DNA of 64,000 nucleotides from Paenibacillus artemisiicola (GCF_017652985.1 NZ_JAGGDJ010000026.1:1-64000), one strand, 5' to 3'. Counted from the stretch's first letter, positions 52,627 to 62,031 are shown. Notes: generated from the sequence alone by a model not told the origin. Made by a program: numbers and translations.

Positions 52627-53514
52627 ATGACGACGCATGCATCTGCGCGCTGGAAGCTGGCACCGCTGCTGTTCATCTGCCCGTTTTTTGCCCTCTACGC
52701 CGTATTTGGATTGTATCCCATCCTGTACGGCTTCTGGCTCAGCTTGATGAAAGGGACGGACAGCTACACTTTCGCAGGGTTGTCCAACTATCTGTTCGTT
52801 CTGAAGGACGGCTTCTTCTGGAAAGCGATGTGGAACGGCACCAAGCTCGCGCTTGGCAGCCTCTTCCTCATTCTGCCGGTCGCGCTCGGCGTGTCCCTGC
52901 TGCTTAATCGGCCGTATATCGCGAAGCGCAAAGGTTTCTTCGCGACATTCTTTTTCACCCCGAATATTACATCCGCGGTCGCGGTCGGAATCATCTTCAA
53001 GCTGCTGCTCGACCGGGACAATGGCGTGCTCAACCAGTTGCTCGGCCTTGTCGGCGTTTCGCCGATCGGATGGCTAAAGGATCCGGCATGGACAATTCCA
53101 GCGCTGATCCTTCTGTGTGGGTGGAAATACTTGGGCGTAAACATTTTGTTCTTCCTTGCCGGGCTGCAGAACGTGCCGCGCGAGTTAATTGAAGCGGCTA
53201 AGATTGACGGCGCGGCACCGGCGCAGCGGCTGTGGTTCGTGACGATTCCACTGCTGCGGCCGATAATGACCTTCATCGTGTTTCAATGCCTGCTCGGCTC
53301 CTACGGGATGTTCAGCGAAGCATTCATCTTGGCGGGGAGCGGCTTTGGACCGGAGAACTCCCTGGTATTCCCGACCTCGTATTTATACGACGAAGCGTTC
53401 CGGCGTCAGGATTTCACGTACTCATCGGCACTCGGATACGTCTTCACGCTGTTGCTGCTGGTCATCGGTTTCATTCAGCTCAAGATGTTCAAGCTAAACA
53501 ATTCGGAGGAATAG
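52627..53514 (+). CDS. Sugar ABC transporter permease, MalF/UgpA type
   Basis: The product has 295 residues with six helices and the EAA loop IEAAKIDGAAPAQRLWFVTI. AAGGAGG lies 7 bases before the ATG. It is 12 bases after the binding-protein gene and 13 bases before the MalG-like partner. It forms the import channel with that partner. Confidence 0.92.
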   Translation: MTTHASARWKLAPLLFICPFFALYAVFGLYPILYGFWLSLMKGTDSYTFAGLSNYLFVLKDGFFWKAMWNGTKLALGSLFLILPVALGVSLLLNRPYIAKRKGFFATFFFTPNITSAVAVGIIFKLLLDRDNGVLNQLLGLVGVSPIGWLKDPAWTIPALILLCGWKYLGVNILFFLAGLQNVPRELIEAAKIDGAAPAQRLWFVTIPLLRPIMTFIVFQCLLGSYGMFSEAFILAGSGFGPENSLVFPTSYLYDEAFRRQDFTYSSALGYVFTLLLLVIGFIQLKMFKLNNSEE

Positions 53515-53527
53515 GAGGGGAGACAAC

Positions 53528-54412
53528 GTGCAGAAATTAGCTGCGGCAACCGCCGAAAGTCTCCCGGTGAAACAATCGTCCCGAATAAGCGGGCACGGAT
53601 CAGGCCGCCTTCTGGCGTTCGCTGTACTCATCCTATTAAGCCTGCTGTTCCTAACCCCGTTCCTGTTCATGATTGGTACGGCGTTCAAACGATACGAAGA
53701 TATCGTAGGTGATCCGCTCAATCCGCTACCGATTCGCCCGACATTAAGCAACTTCAGCCATTTATTTGAGAAACTTCCCTTCTTTGCGCTCCTGGCCAAC
53801 AGCTTGATCATCGCCGTGTCTGTGACCTTGCTCGCCATCGTGTTCAATTCGCTCGTAGCGTATGGGTTCGCCCGATTCGAGTTTAAAGGCAAGCACGGGC
53901 TGTTCATGGGCATGCTGGCGACGATGATGATTCCGGGCCAAATTACGCTAGTTCCGTCTTTTATGATGTTCCGCTCCTTCGGCTGGCTGGATACGTTTTG
54001 GCCGCTCATCCTGCCAGGTATCGTCGGCGCCTTCGGTGTCTTTCTCATTAGGCAGGTGATGACGGCTATCCCGAAGGAAATTTTCGACAGCGCCAGAATC
54101 GACGGCTGCTCGGAGCTTGGCAGCTTCTTCCGCATTGCCCTTCCGCTCAGTGGAAGCGCGATTGGAATCGTCGCACTACTGACGTTCATGGGGGCGTGGA
54201 ACGATTACCTGGGACCACTTATTTACTTAAGCTCGGGCTCCAAAATGACACTCGCCGTCGGGTTAACGACGATGAACAATCCATATAAGATCGACTACGC
54301 ATCCCCGATTACTGGCGCGCTGCTGATGTCGCTCCCCGTGCTTGCGCTGCTCAGTGTAATAGGGCACAAATATTTCGTCGACGGTATCACAGCAGGTTCG
54401 ATTAAGGGCTAG
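53528..54412 (+). CDS. Sugar ABC transporter permease, MalG/UgpE type
   Basis: The product has 294 residues from a GTG start preceded by TAGGAGGGGAG. Six helices and the EAA loop FDSARIDGCSELGSFFRIAL are present, ending YFVDGITAGSIKG. It closes the second CUT1 operon of this part of the window. No ATPase follows, so it depends on a shared ATPase elsewhere. No clear terminator is seen in the 78 bases downstream. Confidence 0.92.
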   Translation: MQKLAAATAESLPVKQSSRISGHGSGRLLAFAVLILLSLLFLTPFLFMIGTAFKRYEDIVGDPLNPLPIRPTLSNFSHLFEKLPFFALLANSLIIAVSVTLLAIVFNSLVAYGFARFEFKGKHGLFMGMLATMMIPGQITLVPSFMMFRSFGWLDTFWPLILPGIVGAFGVFLIRQVMTAIPKEIFDSARIDGCSELGSFFRIALPLSGSAIGIVALLTFMGAWNDYLGPLIYLSSGSKMTLAVGLTTMNNPYKIDYASPITGALLMSLPVLALLSVIGHKYFVDGITAGSIKG

Positions 54413-54489
54413 CTCGCTGCCGATCGCCACGCATGACGGCCGCTTCCGGCAATATTTTATAGCGGCATGGAAAACAAACTGAAACATAT

Positions 54490-54696
54490 ATGTGTCAGCC
54501 AAAACGGGCGAGGCGGTCAAATTTGACTAAAGAGCGCGACAAGACAAAAGTGGAAATCGACGTCTTGGGGCTGCCCTTGGCCGGCATATGCACTTACGAG
54601 GAGGCTTGCCGGCCGCCTCATGGCATTGATCCAGGCGATATTCCGCTGCTCCAGATGAGGCATCCGCTCAAAGTCCGTTTCGCCTTCCAAAAATAA
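54490..54696 (+). CDS. Small hypothetical protein coupled to the Opp-type operon
   Basis: The open frame has 68 codons from ATG 54490; a TTG at 54523 is an alternative. It ends TAA 12 bases before the next start, with that gene's AAGGAGG directly after, so the two would be translationally coupled. The residues VEIDVLGLPLAGICTYEEAC look like a folded protein. It may be the end of a lost gene. I do not recognise it. Confidence 0.4.
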   Translation: MCQPKRARRSNLTKERDKTKVEIDVLGLPLAGICTYEEACRPPHGIDPGDIPLLQMRHPLKVRFAFQK

Positions 54697-54708
54697 GGAG
54701 GTTTGTAG

Positions 54709-56580
54709 ATGCGATTTAAGCGTTTGAAGCTCGTATTGCTTCCATTTGTATTGGTTTTCACCCTAGTTTTGAATGGATGTACACAAGATAACACCAAAGT
54801 ATTCCGAGATTTAGGCGGGTGGCCGAAACCGCCGTTGTTTCAAGGTAACCCTTTTGCTTCAGGAGGCGTAGGCCAGGCTTGGCAGTATACGTATGAGGGA
54901 TTATTTCAGATTGTTCGCTCAACGGATAAAATTTATAACCGTTTGGCCGAATCGGTTGAGCATAATGGCAACAAAACCGTAATCAAAATAAGACCGGGTG
55001 TAACTTGGCAGGACGGCAAGCCATTTACCAGCAAGGATGTAAAAAGCTATTACTTGCTCAATAACGGTGTCGAGATCACGAAGTATCTAAGCAGCGTTGG
55101 AATCGTCGACGATACGACGGTTGTATTTGAGTGGCAGGAACCCGCCCCGTTTATGGAAATGAAAAATTTGTTTCTTGCGCAAGATTATCAGGCCACGATT
55201 CCTTATCATCTCTATGGTAAATATGTAGATAAGGCGGATGAATTGTTAAAGCAGGCCAAAAAGACAGACGATCCCGACAAAAAGGGGCCTTTCGGCTTGG
55301 AAATTACAGATAAGCTGCGCAAAGAGATCGATAAGAACTGGCAGGACTTTTTAAAGGCAGGTCCTAAGATGCCTGTCGGAACGGGTCCGTTTATCGTGAA
55401 GAAAGTAACTGCTTCCGATATGATTTTGGAGAAAAACGAGAAGTATTGGAGGGCTGAAAATATTAAATTCGACCGGATTTTCATTAAAAATCCGGGGTCC
55501 GATTCATCCGGCTTAGCCTTGTTGAAATCGGGCAAGATCGATACATTTCCTGGTACGCCACCTAGAGATATTCTGGAGAATATGTTGGCTACCAACAAGG
55601 ATCTTGTCCATTACCGAATGTTCGACCCCGCTACGATCGGAATGGTATTCAATCTGGATAAACCGCCATTCGATAATCAGAAATTCCGTCAGGCCATCGT
55701 TTACGCGCTGGATCGAACGAAGATTCGCGAGGTCGGCAACTACTATGGGCAGGAAGCGGACGTCTCGATGAGCGGAATGCCGCAATCCGAACTTTCCAAA
55801 TGGATCACGCCGGACAACCGCGAGACAATGACAAAGTTCACGTATAACCCTGACAAGGCGGGAGAACTGTTAACCGAGCTGGGCTGGAAGAAAGGCGATG
55901 ACGGCAACTGGGTAGACCCGAGCGGCAAGACGCCGAACTTTATAATCGGGGTGAGCGGCGGATGGCTGCAAGCGGTGAACTCCGCCCAGATCGCCGCAGA
56001 GCAGATGACGAAATTCGGTCTTCCGACCAAATTGCTGGCTGTCGATGGCAGCGTGTATTATAACAACGCGACCAAGGACAAAGGCGCTTATCATATGTCC
56101 GTCGATTGGGTGGACGTTTCCTGGGGCTTCATGTTCCCGTGGAATTCACTGCGGAATTTCTACTGGGGCAACATCGGAAATATGGCTCATTTGCCCAAAT
56201 ATAAGGATGGCCCGGATAAAGGGAAATTGAATTTGAAGGTGCCGGGTCCCGGCGGACAGGTCGTTGACATTGAAAAGACATTAAATGCAATGCCCTATAT
56301 GCAGACGGATGAGGAGCGCAAGGAGGCCATTTACAAGCTGGCATGGATAACGAATGAAAACGCATATGGAGTCGGATTTTTCCAAAATACGACCGGTTAT
56401 TTCGAGAATGTAAAGACGGTCAAGGGCTGGCCGAGAGAAGACGAATTCGAGAAATACAATCGCAGCCTTCCAGTGCCGACTGAACCTGAAGACATCGATG
56501 CGGTTTCCGAAATTAACTTTGGTTTCGGGGGGATCACGTACTTCGTGGAAGGAAGATTGTCGCCTAGAGAGCAGCCTTGA
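54709..56580 (+). CDS. Opp/Dpp-type extracellular solute-binding lipoprotein (family 5)
   Basis: The product has 623 residues. The lipobox LVLNGC gives Cys24. Domain features of family 5 proteins are present: EGLFQIV, VTWQDGKPFTSKDVKSYYLL and DNQKFRQAIVYALDRTKIR. The length and the tryptophan-rich tail (WVDVSWGFMFPWNSLRNFYW) resemble the group found with oligosaccharide transporters more than short peptide binders. AAGGAGG precedes the ATG. It feeds the permeases at 56714 and 57720. Confidence 0.9.
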   Translation: MRFKRLKLVLLPFVLVFTLVLNGCTQDNTKVFRDLGGWPKPPLFQGNPFASGGVGQAWQYTYEGLFQIVRSTDKIYNRLAESVEHNGNKTVIKIRPGVTWQDGKPFTSKDVKSYYLLNNGVEITKYLSSVGIVDDTTVVFEWQEPAPFMEMKNLFLAQDYQATIPYHLYGKYVDKADELLKQAKKTDDPDKKGPFGLEITDKLRKEIDKNWQDFLKAGPKMPVGTGPFIVKKVTASDMILEKNEKYWRAENIKFDRIFIKNPGSDSSGLALLKSGKIDTFPGTPPRDILENMLATNKDLVHYRMFDPATIGMVFNLDKPPFDNQKFRQAIVYALDRTKIREVGNYYGQEADVSMSGMPQSELSKWITPDNRETMTKFTYNPDKAGELLTELGWKKGDDGNWVDPSGKTPNFIIGVSGGWLQAVNSAQIAAEQMTKFGLPTKLLAVDGSVYYNNATKDKGAYHMSVDWVDVSWGFMFPWNSLRNFYWGNIGNMAHLPKYKDGPDKGKLNLKVPGPGGQVVDIEKTLNAMPYMQTDEERKEAIYKLAWITNENAYGVGFFQNTTGYFENVKTVKGWPREDEFEKYNRSLPVPTEPEDIDAVSEINFGFGGITYFVEGRLSPREQP

Positions 56581-56622
56581 TTAAGAAATAACTAAAGCTC
56601 ACTCTCCATTATCGAACCATGC

Positions 56623-56680
56623 TCGGGCTTCACGGTGATCGAACGTATCTTGTGTACGTGTCCATTGTTATGAAGCCCGA
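56623..56680 (+). other. Intercistronic stem-loop between the binding protein and permease genes
   Basis: TCGGGCTTCA (56623-56632) and TGAAGCCCGA (56671-56680) form a perfect 10-base stem with a 38-base loop and no T-run. Such stems after binding-protein genes protect the upstream mRNA and lower permease expression. Confidence 0.55.
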
Positions 56681-56713
56681 AACCTACCCCATTTTCTAAA
56701 GGAGGCTCAGGAT

Positions 56714-57712
56714 GTGACACCCTTTATTGTGCTTAAGAGAATTGGGATGGCTTTTGTTACCGTATGTTTGGCTACGGTATTAACCTTCGTATTGCTACGT
56801 TTAACGCCGGGTAACGCTATTGATGCATGGGCCCGCGATTATGCAACGCAGTTGGGGAGTACATTGGAAGAAGCCTACCGGCGCATTGCAGCGATGATTA
56901 ATTACAATCCGAATGAACCGATACATGAACAGTTTGTTCGATATATTTCTGGTCTTCTGCGAGGGAACCTTGGCGTTTCCATGGTTTATCAGCAAATTAC
57001 GGTAAACTCCATTATTGCCAACGCGATGCCTTGGACGATTTTCGTTGCAACCATTTCTCTTTTCATCAGTTTTGTAATCGGGATGCTGCTGGGCGTGAGA
57101 ATGGCTTGGAAAAGAAACTCTGTCCTGGAGCCGGTGGTTTCCTTATTTACCGTTATTACCTCGGCTATACCGGATTTTATTTTTGCGATCTTGCTGTTGG
57201 TTGTTTTTGCATATGGGTTAAACTGGTTTCCCGTTAACGGCGCATACGATCCCTTTGTGACTCCTGGCTTCAATCTCGACTTTATTGTGAGCGTGCTCTA
57301 CTATGCCGCTATGCCGATCCTGACCTTCGTCATAACGAATATCGGTGGATGGGCACTTATGATGAAAGGCAATGCCGTAAGCGTACTTGGTGAAGATTAT
57401 ATTATCGCAGCGAAGGCGCGAGGAATTTCCGAATCGGTCATCATGAACCGGTATGTTATGAAGAATGCGATGCTGCCGATGATCACGATGCTAGCCATCA
57501 CCTTCGGCAGCATGCTTGGCGGGGCAACGTTGATCGAGAATATCTTCCAATACCCTGGAATTGGATACTTTCTGGGTGAAGCGACGAGAACAAGAGATTA
57601 TACGGTAATGCAGGGAATCATGCTATTTCTCAGTATCACGATGATCGTTGCCAATCTCATTGCGGATTTGGTTTATTCGAAACTTGATCCGAGAATCAAG
57701 GTAGAGGGGTAA
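56714..57712 (+). CDS. Opp/Dpp-type ABC permease, OppB/DppB family
   Basis: The product has 332 residues from a GTG preceded by AAAGGAGG. It has the N-terminal helix followed by the extracellular loop and about five more helices. The cytoplasmic IIAAKARGISESVIMNRYVM loop that contacts the ATPase is clear, followed by GATLIENIFQYPGIGYF. It pairs with the OppC-like protein 7 bases downstream. Confidence 0.93.
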   Translation: MTPFIVLKRIGMAFVTVCLATVLTFVLLRLTPGNAIDAWARDYATQLGSTLEEAYRRIAAMINYNPNEPIHEQFVRYISGLLRGNLGVSMVYQQITVNSIIANAMPWTIFVATISLFISFVIGMLLGVRMAWKRNSVLEPVVSLFTVITSAIPDFIFAILLLVVFAYGLNWFPVNGAYDPFVTPGFNLDFIVSVLYYAAMPILTFVITNIGGWALMMKGNAVSVLGEDYIIAAKARGISESVIMNRYVMKNAMLPMITMLAITFGSMLGGATLIENIFQYPGIGYFLGEATRTRDYTVMQGIMLFLSITMIVANLIADLVYSKLDPRIKVEG

Positions 57713-57719
57713 TCAGACC

Positions 57720-58571
57720 ATGCGAGGAATGATCGATTTTTTCAGAATCATCTGCTATAACAAAAGATCGCTAATCGGTTTAATTATTCTGATCATTTTC
57801 ATTTTGATGGCGACGGTTGGACCTTTTATTTTTAAACTCAATATGACCGTCGATTATAACAACCGATACCTGTCGCCATCGTTAGAGCATTGGCTTGGAA
57901 CCGATTTTGCCGGGAGAGATACGTTTGTTCAATTGGTGCATGGGTCCAAGGAGGTCCTTCTTGTCGGCTTGCTAGCTGCCTTCTTCACCTTATTTGTCGG
58001 CGCGCTTCTCGGGACCATCTCCGGACTGATCGGCGGAAGGCTTGATGCGGCCATTATGCTCGTTACCAATTTGTTTCTTACGATTCCCAGCTTTCCGATT
58101 CTGATTATTATGGCGGCTATTTTCTCGATTCGAGATCCTATTTCCTTCGCCCTTGTGTTAAGCGCCTGGAGCTGGCCTGGTCTAACGCGCGCCGTCCGCT
58201 CACAAATTATTTCGCTTAAAGAACGGGATTTTATCGTGATCTGCAAGGTTATGGGCATGAGTAAGCCGCATATTATTTTCAAAGAGCTGATGCCAAGCAT
58301 CACTTCCTTTTTATCCATCAGTTTCATTATGACGATGCGCGGCGCCATTACTGGAAGCGTAGGGATTATGATGTTGGGACTTGCCCCTTACTCGCCGACC
58401 AATTGGGGCCAAATGCTCAATCTTGCCGTTTCTCAAACAGGAGGGATCTTTAATCCGCTAGGCTTTATTTATCTGTTCTCGCCGATTCTTTGTCTTGCAT
58501 TATTCCAGCTGGGTTCGATCTTCTTTGCCAATGGCATCGATGAAGCATTGAATCCTAGGCTCAGAGGATAG
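57720..58571 (+). CDS. Opp/Dpp-type ABC permease, OppC/DppC family
   Basis: The product has 283 residues with the OppC N-terminal segment (NKRSLIGLIILIIFILMATV), the HWLGTDFAGRD signature and the ATPase-contact loop LKERDFIVICKVMGMSKPHI. Six helices are predicted. It lies 7 bases after the OppB-like gene and 12 bases before the first ATPase gene. Confidence 0.93.
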   Translation: MRGMIDFFRIICYNKRSLIGLIILIIFILMATVGPFIFKLNMTVDYNNRYLSPSLEHWLGTDFAGRDTFVQLVHGSKEVLLVGLLAAFFTLFVGALLGTISGLIGGRLDAAIMLVTNLFLTIPSFPILIIMAAIFSIRDPISFALVLSAWSWPGLTRAVRSQIISLKERDFIVICKVMGMSKPHIIFKELMPSITSFLSISFIMTMRGAITGSVGIMMLGLAPYSPTNWGQMLNLAVSQTGGIFNPLGFIYLFSPILCLALFQLGSIFFANGIDEALNPRLRG

Positions 58572-58583
58572 AAGGGAGCGTCC

Positions 58584-59567
58584 ATGAACGAGAACAATCT
58601 GATTGAAATTAGAGATTTATCCATCGAGTTCAAGCTTCGCTCCGGAACGATTCGGGCTGTCGATCATGTTTCACTTGATATTCCGAGAGGAAAAGTGACG
58701 GCATTGGTCGGAGAAAGTGGCAGTGGGAAATCGACCTTGGCCTCGGCTATTCTTAATATCATTTCGGCACCGGGGATCATCAAGAACGGTAGCATTTTCA
58801 TAAATGGCCAGGATATGCTGCGATATAATGCCAATCGGTTGCGCCAGCATCGTTGGGCGGACGTATCGATGGTATTTCAAGCGGCTCAGAATGCATTGAA
58901 CCCGGTCATGCGCATTGGGGAGCAGATGATCGAGACCGTCCTGGCTCATACTAAAATGAGTAAAGAAGAGATCAGCAGGAAAGCATCGCAATTGCTCGAT
59001 TATGTGCGGCTTGAGCCAAGCCGCATACTGAAAGCCTATCCGCACGAATTGAGCGGGGGCATGAAGCAGCGCGTCATGATCGCCTTCAGCCTGCTACTCG
59101 ACCCGCAGCTGGTCATCTTGGACGAACCGACAACCGCGCTCGATGTCATTACGCAAGATTACATTTTTGATATTCTGTTGAAGGTTCATAAAGAAATGAA
59201 CCTTACGATGCTTCTTCTGTCACACGATATTTCTGTCGTTGCCAGAGTGGCTGACCGCGTTGGCGTCATGTATGCCGGCAAGATCGTGGAAATCGGGGAA
59301 ACGTTCGAGATGTTCGAGGATGCCAAGCATCCATACACGGCAGGACTCATTCAAGCCGCTCCTTCCATCTTGGATGATGTCAGCGATAATAAATCCATCA
59401 AAGGTTCTTCGCCGAATTTGTTGGACCTACCGTCCGGCTGTGCGTTTCATCCAAGATGCGAGTTTGCAACAGATCTGTGCAAGCAGGAGGAACCCCGCGC
59501 GATTTCGGTAGGCATCGGCCGTATATCCGCATGTCACTTGAATGAGAAGGGAGAGATGCTGGCTTGA
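58584..59567 (+). CDS. Opp/Dpp-type ABC ATPase, OppD/DppD family
   Basis: The product has 327 residues with GESGSGKST (Walker A, about 44-52), LSGGMKQRV (signature), VILDEPTTALDV (Walker B) and the C-terminal oligopeptide/dipeptide extension with four cysteines (CAFHPRCEFATDLC). That extension binds an iron-sulfur cluster in some relatives. It powers transport together with the OppF-like ATPase, whose start overlaps its stop by 4 bases. Confidence 0.94.
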   Translation: MNENNLIEIRDLSIEFKLRSGTIRAVDHVSLDIPRGKVTALVGESGSGKSTLASAILNIISAPGIIKNGSIFINGQDMLRYNANRLRQHRWADVSMVFQAAQNALNPVMRIGEQMIETVLAHTKMSKEEISRKASQLLDYVRLEPSRILKAYPHELSGGMKQRVMIAFSLLLDPQLVILDEPTTALDVITQDYIFDILLKVHKEMNLTMLLLSHDISVVARVADRVGVMYAGKIVEIGETFEMFEDAKHPYTAGLIQAAPSILDDVSDNKSIKGSSPNLLDLPSGCAFHPRCEFATDLCKQEEPRAISVGIGRISACHLNEKGEMLA

Positions 59568-60580
59568 GCAGCTTGTTGGAGCTTCGCAACGTAAGCATGA
59601 TTTTTGAGCAGAAATCGGGATTGTTCGGCAAACCGACCCCTATTCCAGCCATGACCGATATTCAATTATCATTCGAGCCTGGAGAAATTTTAGCTCTCGT
59701 AGGGGAAAGCGGCTGTGGCAAGACGACGTTAGGCAAACTCGTCACAGGCCTGCATAAGCCGACCAAAGGGCAGCTTCTTTTTCAAGGCAAAGACGTATGG
59801 GATATGAATAAAGCGGAGTTTTCCGAATACCGCCAGAGCGTGCAGCTTGTACAGCAGGATTCGTATGCGGCATTGAACCCGATGCGAACCATCTTCCAAT
59901 CTCTATCCGATCCCATCGTTCAGAATAATTTGGTTCGCAGCCGCAAAGAGGCTTATGACCAGGTGTGTGTGCTACTGAATACGGTTGGGTTGACGCCGCC
60001 CGAGCAATTCATCGAGAAGTATCCCCATCAAATGAGCGGCGGTCAAAGACAACGGGTATTGCTGGCAAGAGCAATCTCCTTGAAACCGAAGCTCATCGTC
60101 GCTGACGAACCCGTATCCATGATTGATGTTTCTTTACGAATGGCGATCCTGCGGTTAATGTCCGTCTTAAATAAGAATCTTGGCATTGCTTTTATCTATA
60201 TTACACATGACTTGTCGACCGCACGGTATATTGCGCAGAACGGCAAAATGGCCGTCATGTACTTGGGGAAGATTGTCGAGCAAGGAAGCGTACATGAGGT
60301 ACTTGCCGCTCCCCGGCACCCGTATCTGCAGGCGCTTCTATCCGCTGTTCCGGTACCGAATCCGAGGATCGCGAAAGCGAAGAGAGAATTGCCGCTGAAA
60401 AGCTTGGATATGCCAAGTATTTCGAATCCGCCGTCCGGCTGTTCCTTCCATCCGAGATGCTTGTATGCTAGCCAAACATGCGAGCAAACCGCACCGTCAC
60501 TGATGCCCTCCGGCAAGACGATTGTGTCATGTCATCACGTAGAGAAGGTGCCGCAATGGACCATATCTACCGCAAATTAA
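59564..60580 (+). CDS. Opp/Dpp-type ABC ATPase, OppF/DppF family
   Basis: The product has 338 residues from a TTG start overlapping the OppD-like stop (TTGA). It has GESGCGKTT (Walker A), MSGGQRQRV (signature), LIVADEPVSMIDVSLRMAIL (Walker B) and the C-terminal cysteine cluster (CSFHPRCLYASQTC). The EPVSMIDVS variant differs from the peptide-type EPTSALDVS and, in my recollection, marks oligosaccharide transporters such as those of Thermotoga. That would make the cargo a sugar oligomer. Confidence 0.94.
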   Translation: MSSLLELRNVSMIFEQKSGLFGKPTPIPAMTDIQLSFEPGEILALVGESGCGKTTLGKLVTGLHKPTKGQLLFQGKDVWDMNKAEFSEYRQSVQLVQQDSYAALNPMRTIFQSLSDPIVQNNLVRSRKEAYDQVCVLLNTVGLTPPEQFIEKYPHQMSGGQRQRVLLARAISLKPKLIVADEPVSMIDVSLRMAILRLMSVLNKNLGIAFIYITHDLSTARYIAQNGKMAVMYLGKIVEQGSVHEVLAAPRHPYLQALLSAVPVPNPRIAKAKRELPLKSLDMPSISNPPSGCSFHPRCLYASQTCEQTAPSLMPSGKTIVSCHHVEKVPQWTISTAN

Positions 60581-60756
60581 TTTTTAAGATTTGCGTCTTT
60601 TTCATTGTATTGATCGTCTTCCTACTCCTTATTGTGGAAAAAGATTCCGCCGAATATGTTATTCTGATCTTATCGCTTGGTGTCAATCTATTACTGTCCA
60701 TCGCCATCCTATTATTGGCATGGATGGATCGAAATCGCAGCTCTCAAAAGCGCTAG
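60556..60756 (+). CDS. Small two-helix membrane protein
   Basis: The product has 66 residues. Two strong membrane segments (IFKICVFFIVLIVFLLLIV and YVILILSLGVNLLLSIAILL) flank an EKDSAE turn, and the end is basic (WMDRNRSSQKR). The ATG at 60556 lies inside the end of the OppF-like gene, overlapping by 25 bases, with AGAGAAGG just upstream. The overlap implies co-translation with the transporter. It could be a stability or accessory subunit. No family recognised. Confidence 0.65.
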   Translation: MDHIYRKLIFKICVFFIVLIVFLLLIVEKDSAEYVILILSLGVNLLLSIAILLLAWMDRNRSSQKR

Positions 60757-60794
60757 GATGACGCAGAAGCAATTCTTTGAAAGGTTGTGAAACC

Positions 60795-61529
60795 ATGACA
60801 GCAACAATGGACCGCATTTCCCCGCTGAGTGAAGAGCAGGTTTCGTTCTTCGCCGAAAACGGATATCTTCTTCTCCGTCAAGCTTGCAGCAATGATTTAC
60901 TCGATATTTATAACCTGCATATGTACAATCTCGCCAAGAATGAGATACCGGATCAACCGGATTCGGTGGAGAACGCCACCTTCTCTTTCCGGGTTTTTAA
61001 TCCCCATCTGAAAGACAGCTTCTCCTTGCAAATGTTGAAGCTTCCAATTATAAGAGGAGCGCTCGCCCAATTGATGGGCGATGAAGCAGTTGGCGTACAA
61101 AGCATGTATTTTTTCAAGGAGCCTGGCTCGAAAGGTCAGGCAGCGCATCAAGATTTTGAATATATTCATCATGAGCCAAATACCATGATTGCTACGTCCC
61201 TCGCGATGGAGAGAAATGATGAAGATAACGGATGCCTTTTCGTTATTCCAGGCAGCCACAAGCTGGGCCCTCTGCGCCACGGGAAAGTGAAAGATCTTAT
61301 GGAACATGCGGATTGGACCACAGAAACGGAAGGCGTGGATTTGACGGCAGAGATACCCGTAGTGATGGAAAAAGGTGATCTCCTGTTTTTCCATAGTCTG
61401 CTCGTCCATTCCTCCACCCGCAACAAAACGAAGGATAGATTCCGCAGATCCTATGTTTGCCATTATATTCGGAACGATTCCAAGGTAACGTTGCGGGAAG
61501 ATTTAAAACGAAAAATCGATCTGTTCTAA
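60795..61529 (+). CDS. Phytanoyl-CoA dioxygenase (PhyH) family protein
   Basis: The product has 244 residues. The Fe(II)-binding facial triad is visible as HQD (His118, Asp120) and a distal His in FFHSLLVHSST (about 205), with Arg around 215-218 for 2-oxoglutarate. The PGSHKLGPL segment is typical of PhyH proteins. It would hydroxylate a small molecule using oxygen and 2-oxoglutarate. It follows the transporter operon by 38 bases and may act on the imported compound. The ATG at 60795 is preferred; a TTG at 60777 is in frame. Confidence 0.88.
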   Translation: MTATMDRISPLSEEQVSFFAENGYLLLRQACSNDLLDIYNLHMYNLAKNEIPDQPDSVENATFSFRVFNPHLKDSFSLQMLKLPIIRGALAQLMGDEAVGVQSMYFFKEPGSKGQAAHQDFEYIHHEPNTMIATSLAMERNDEDNGCLFVIPGSHKLGPLRHGKVKDLMEHADWTTETEGVDLTAEIPVVMEKGDLLFFHSLLVHSSTRNKTKDRFRRSYVCHYIRNDSKVTLREDLKRKIDLF

Positions 61530-61598
61530 TGCTTTACAGGGGAATGTGCATCTGACTGAGACGACCACTGACCCTTCTAATCCTTCGCCCAGCATACG

Positions 61599-61624
61599 AG
61601 AGACCCCTATGAGGGTCTCTTTTT
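61599..61624 (+). terminator. Intrinsic terminator of the Opp-type operon
   Basis: AGAGACCC (61599-61606) and GGGTCTCT (61613-61620) form a perfect 8-base stem running into TTTT. Confidence 0.88.
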
Positions 61625-61821
61625 GCTTGTGATCGGACATCTGTACACAATGTCAGCACAACCCGCTGCGCAGGAAGAATGTCTTTACGATCGCTGTTGT
61701 TAACTTGATAGTCTGAATTGAACTCGATCTCAGAGTTTTGAAGTAGTACGATCCTAATACATCACTTAGTCTGCATGTACCTGGTGAGGATCCGCGACTC
61801 GCCTAAACGTTGGTAGACTGT

Positions 61822-62031
61822 TATGCATCCCACGAAAACATGGCACGGAGTAGAGCAGAGCGGACTGCTGGAAGGAGATTCTCCCCATTACCAATTAATC
61901 CATGCGGTGGAATTAACCTATCGGACCGAATTCGTTATTCTGCTTTCGGGTTGACCATAAAGACCGCCGTAACGACTGGCAAGCATCGCTCGACGACATG
62001 TGGCGCCACTGGCCCGGAGACTCCGGTCAGC
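61822..62031 (+). pseudogene. Unidentified frameshifted gene remnant
   Basis: From an ATG at 61822 a coherent stretch (VEQSGLLEGDSPHYQLIHAV, ELTYRTEFVILLSG) ends in TGA and continues in another frame as VDHKDRRNDWQASLDDMWRH before TAG. It looks like part of one decayed gene. I cannot name it. The rest of 61625-62370 shows no gene apart from the hairpin at 62193. Confidence 0.35.

Noticed and set aside
46990-54412. A missing ATPase gene as a sign of broken transporters
   Set aside because: CUT1-type importers of Bacillales commonly lack their own ATPase and share MsmX-type proteins encoded elsewhere.
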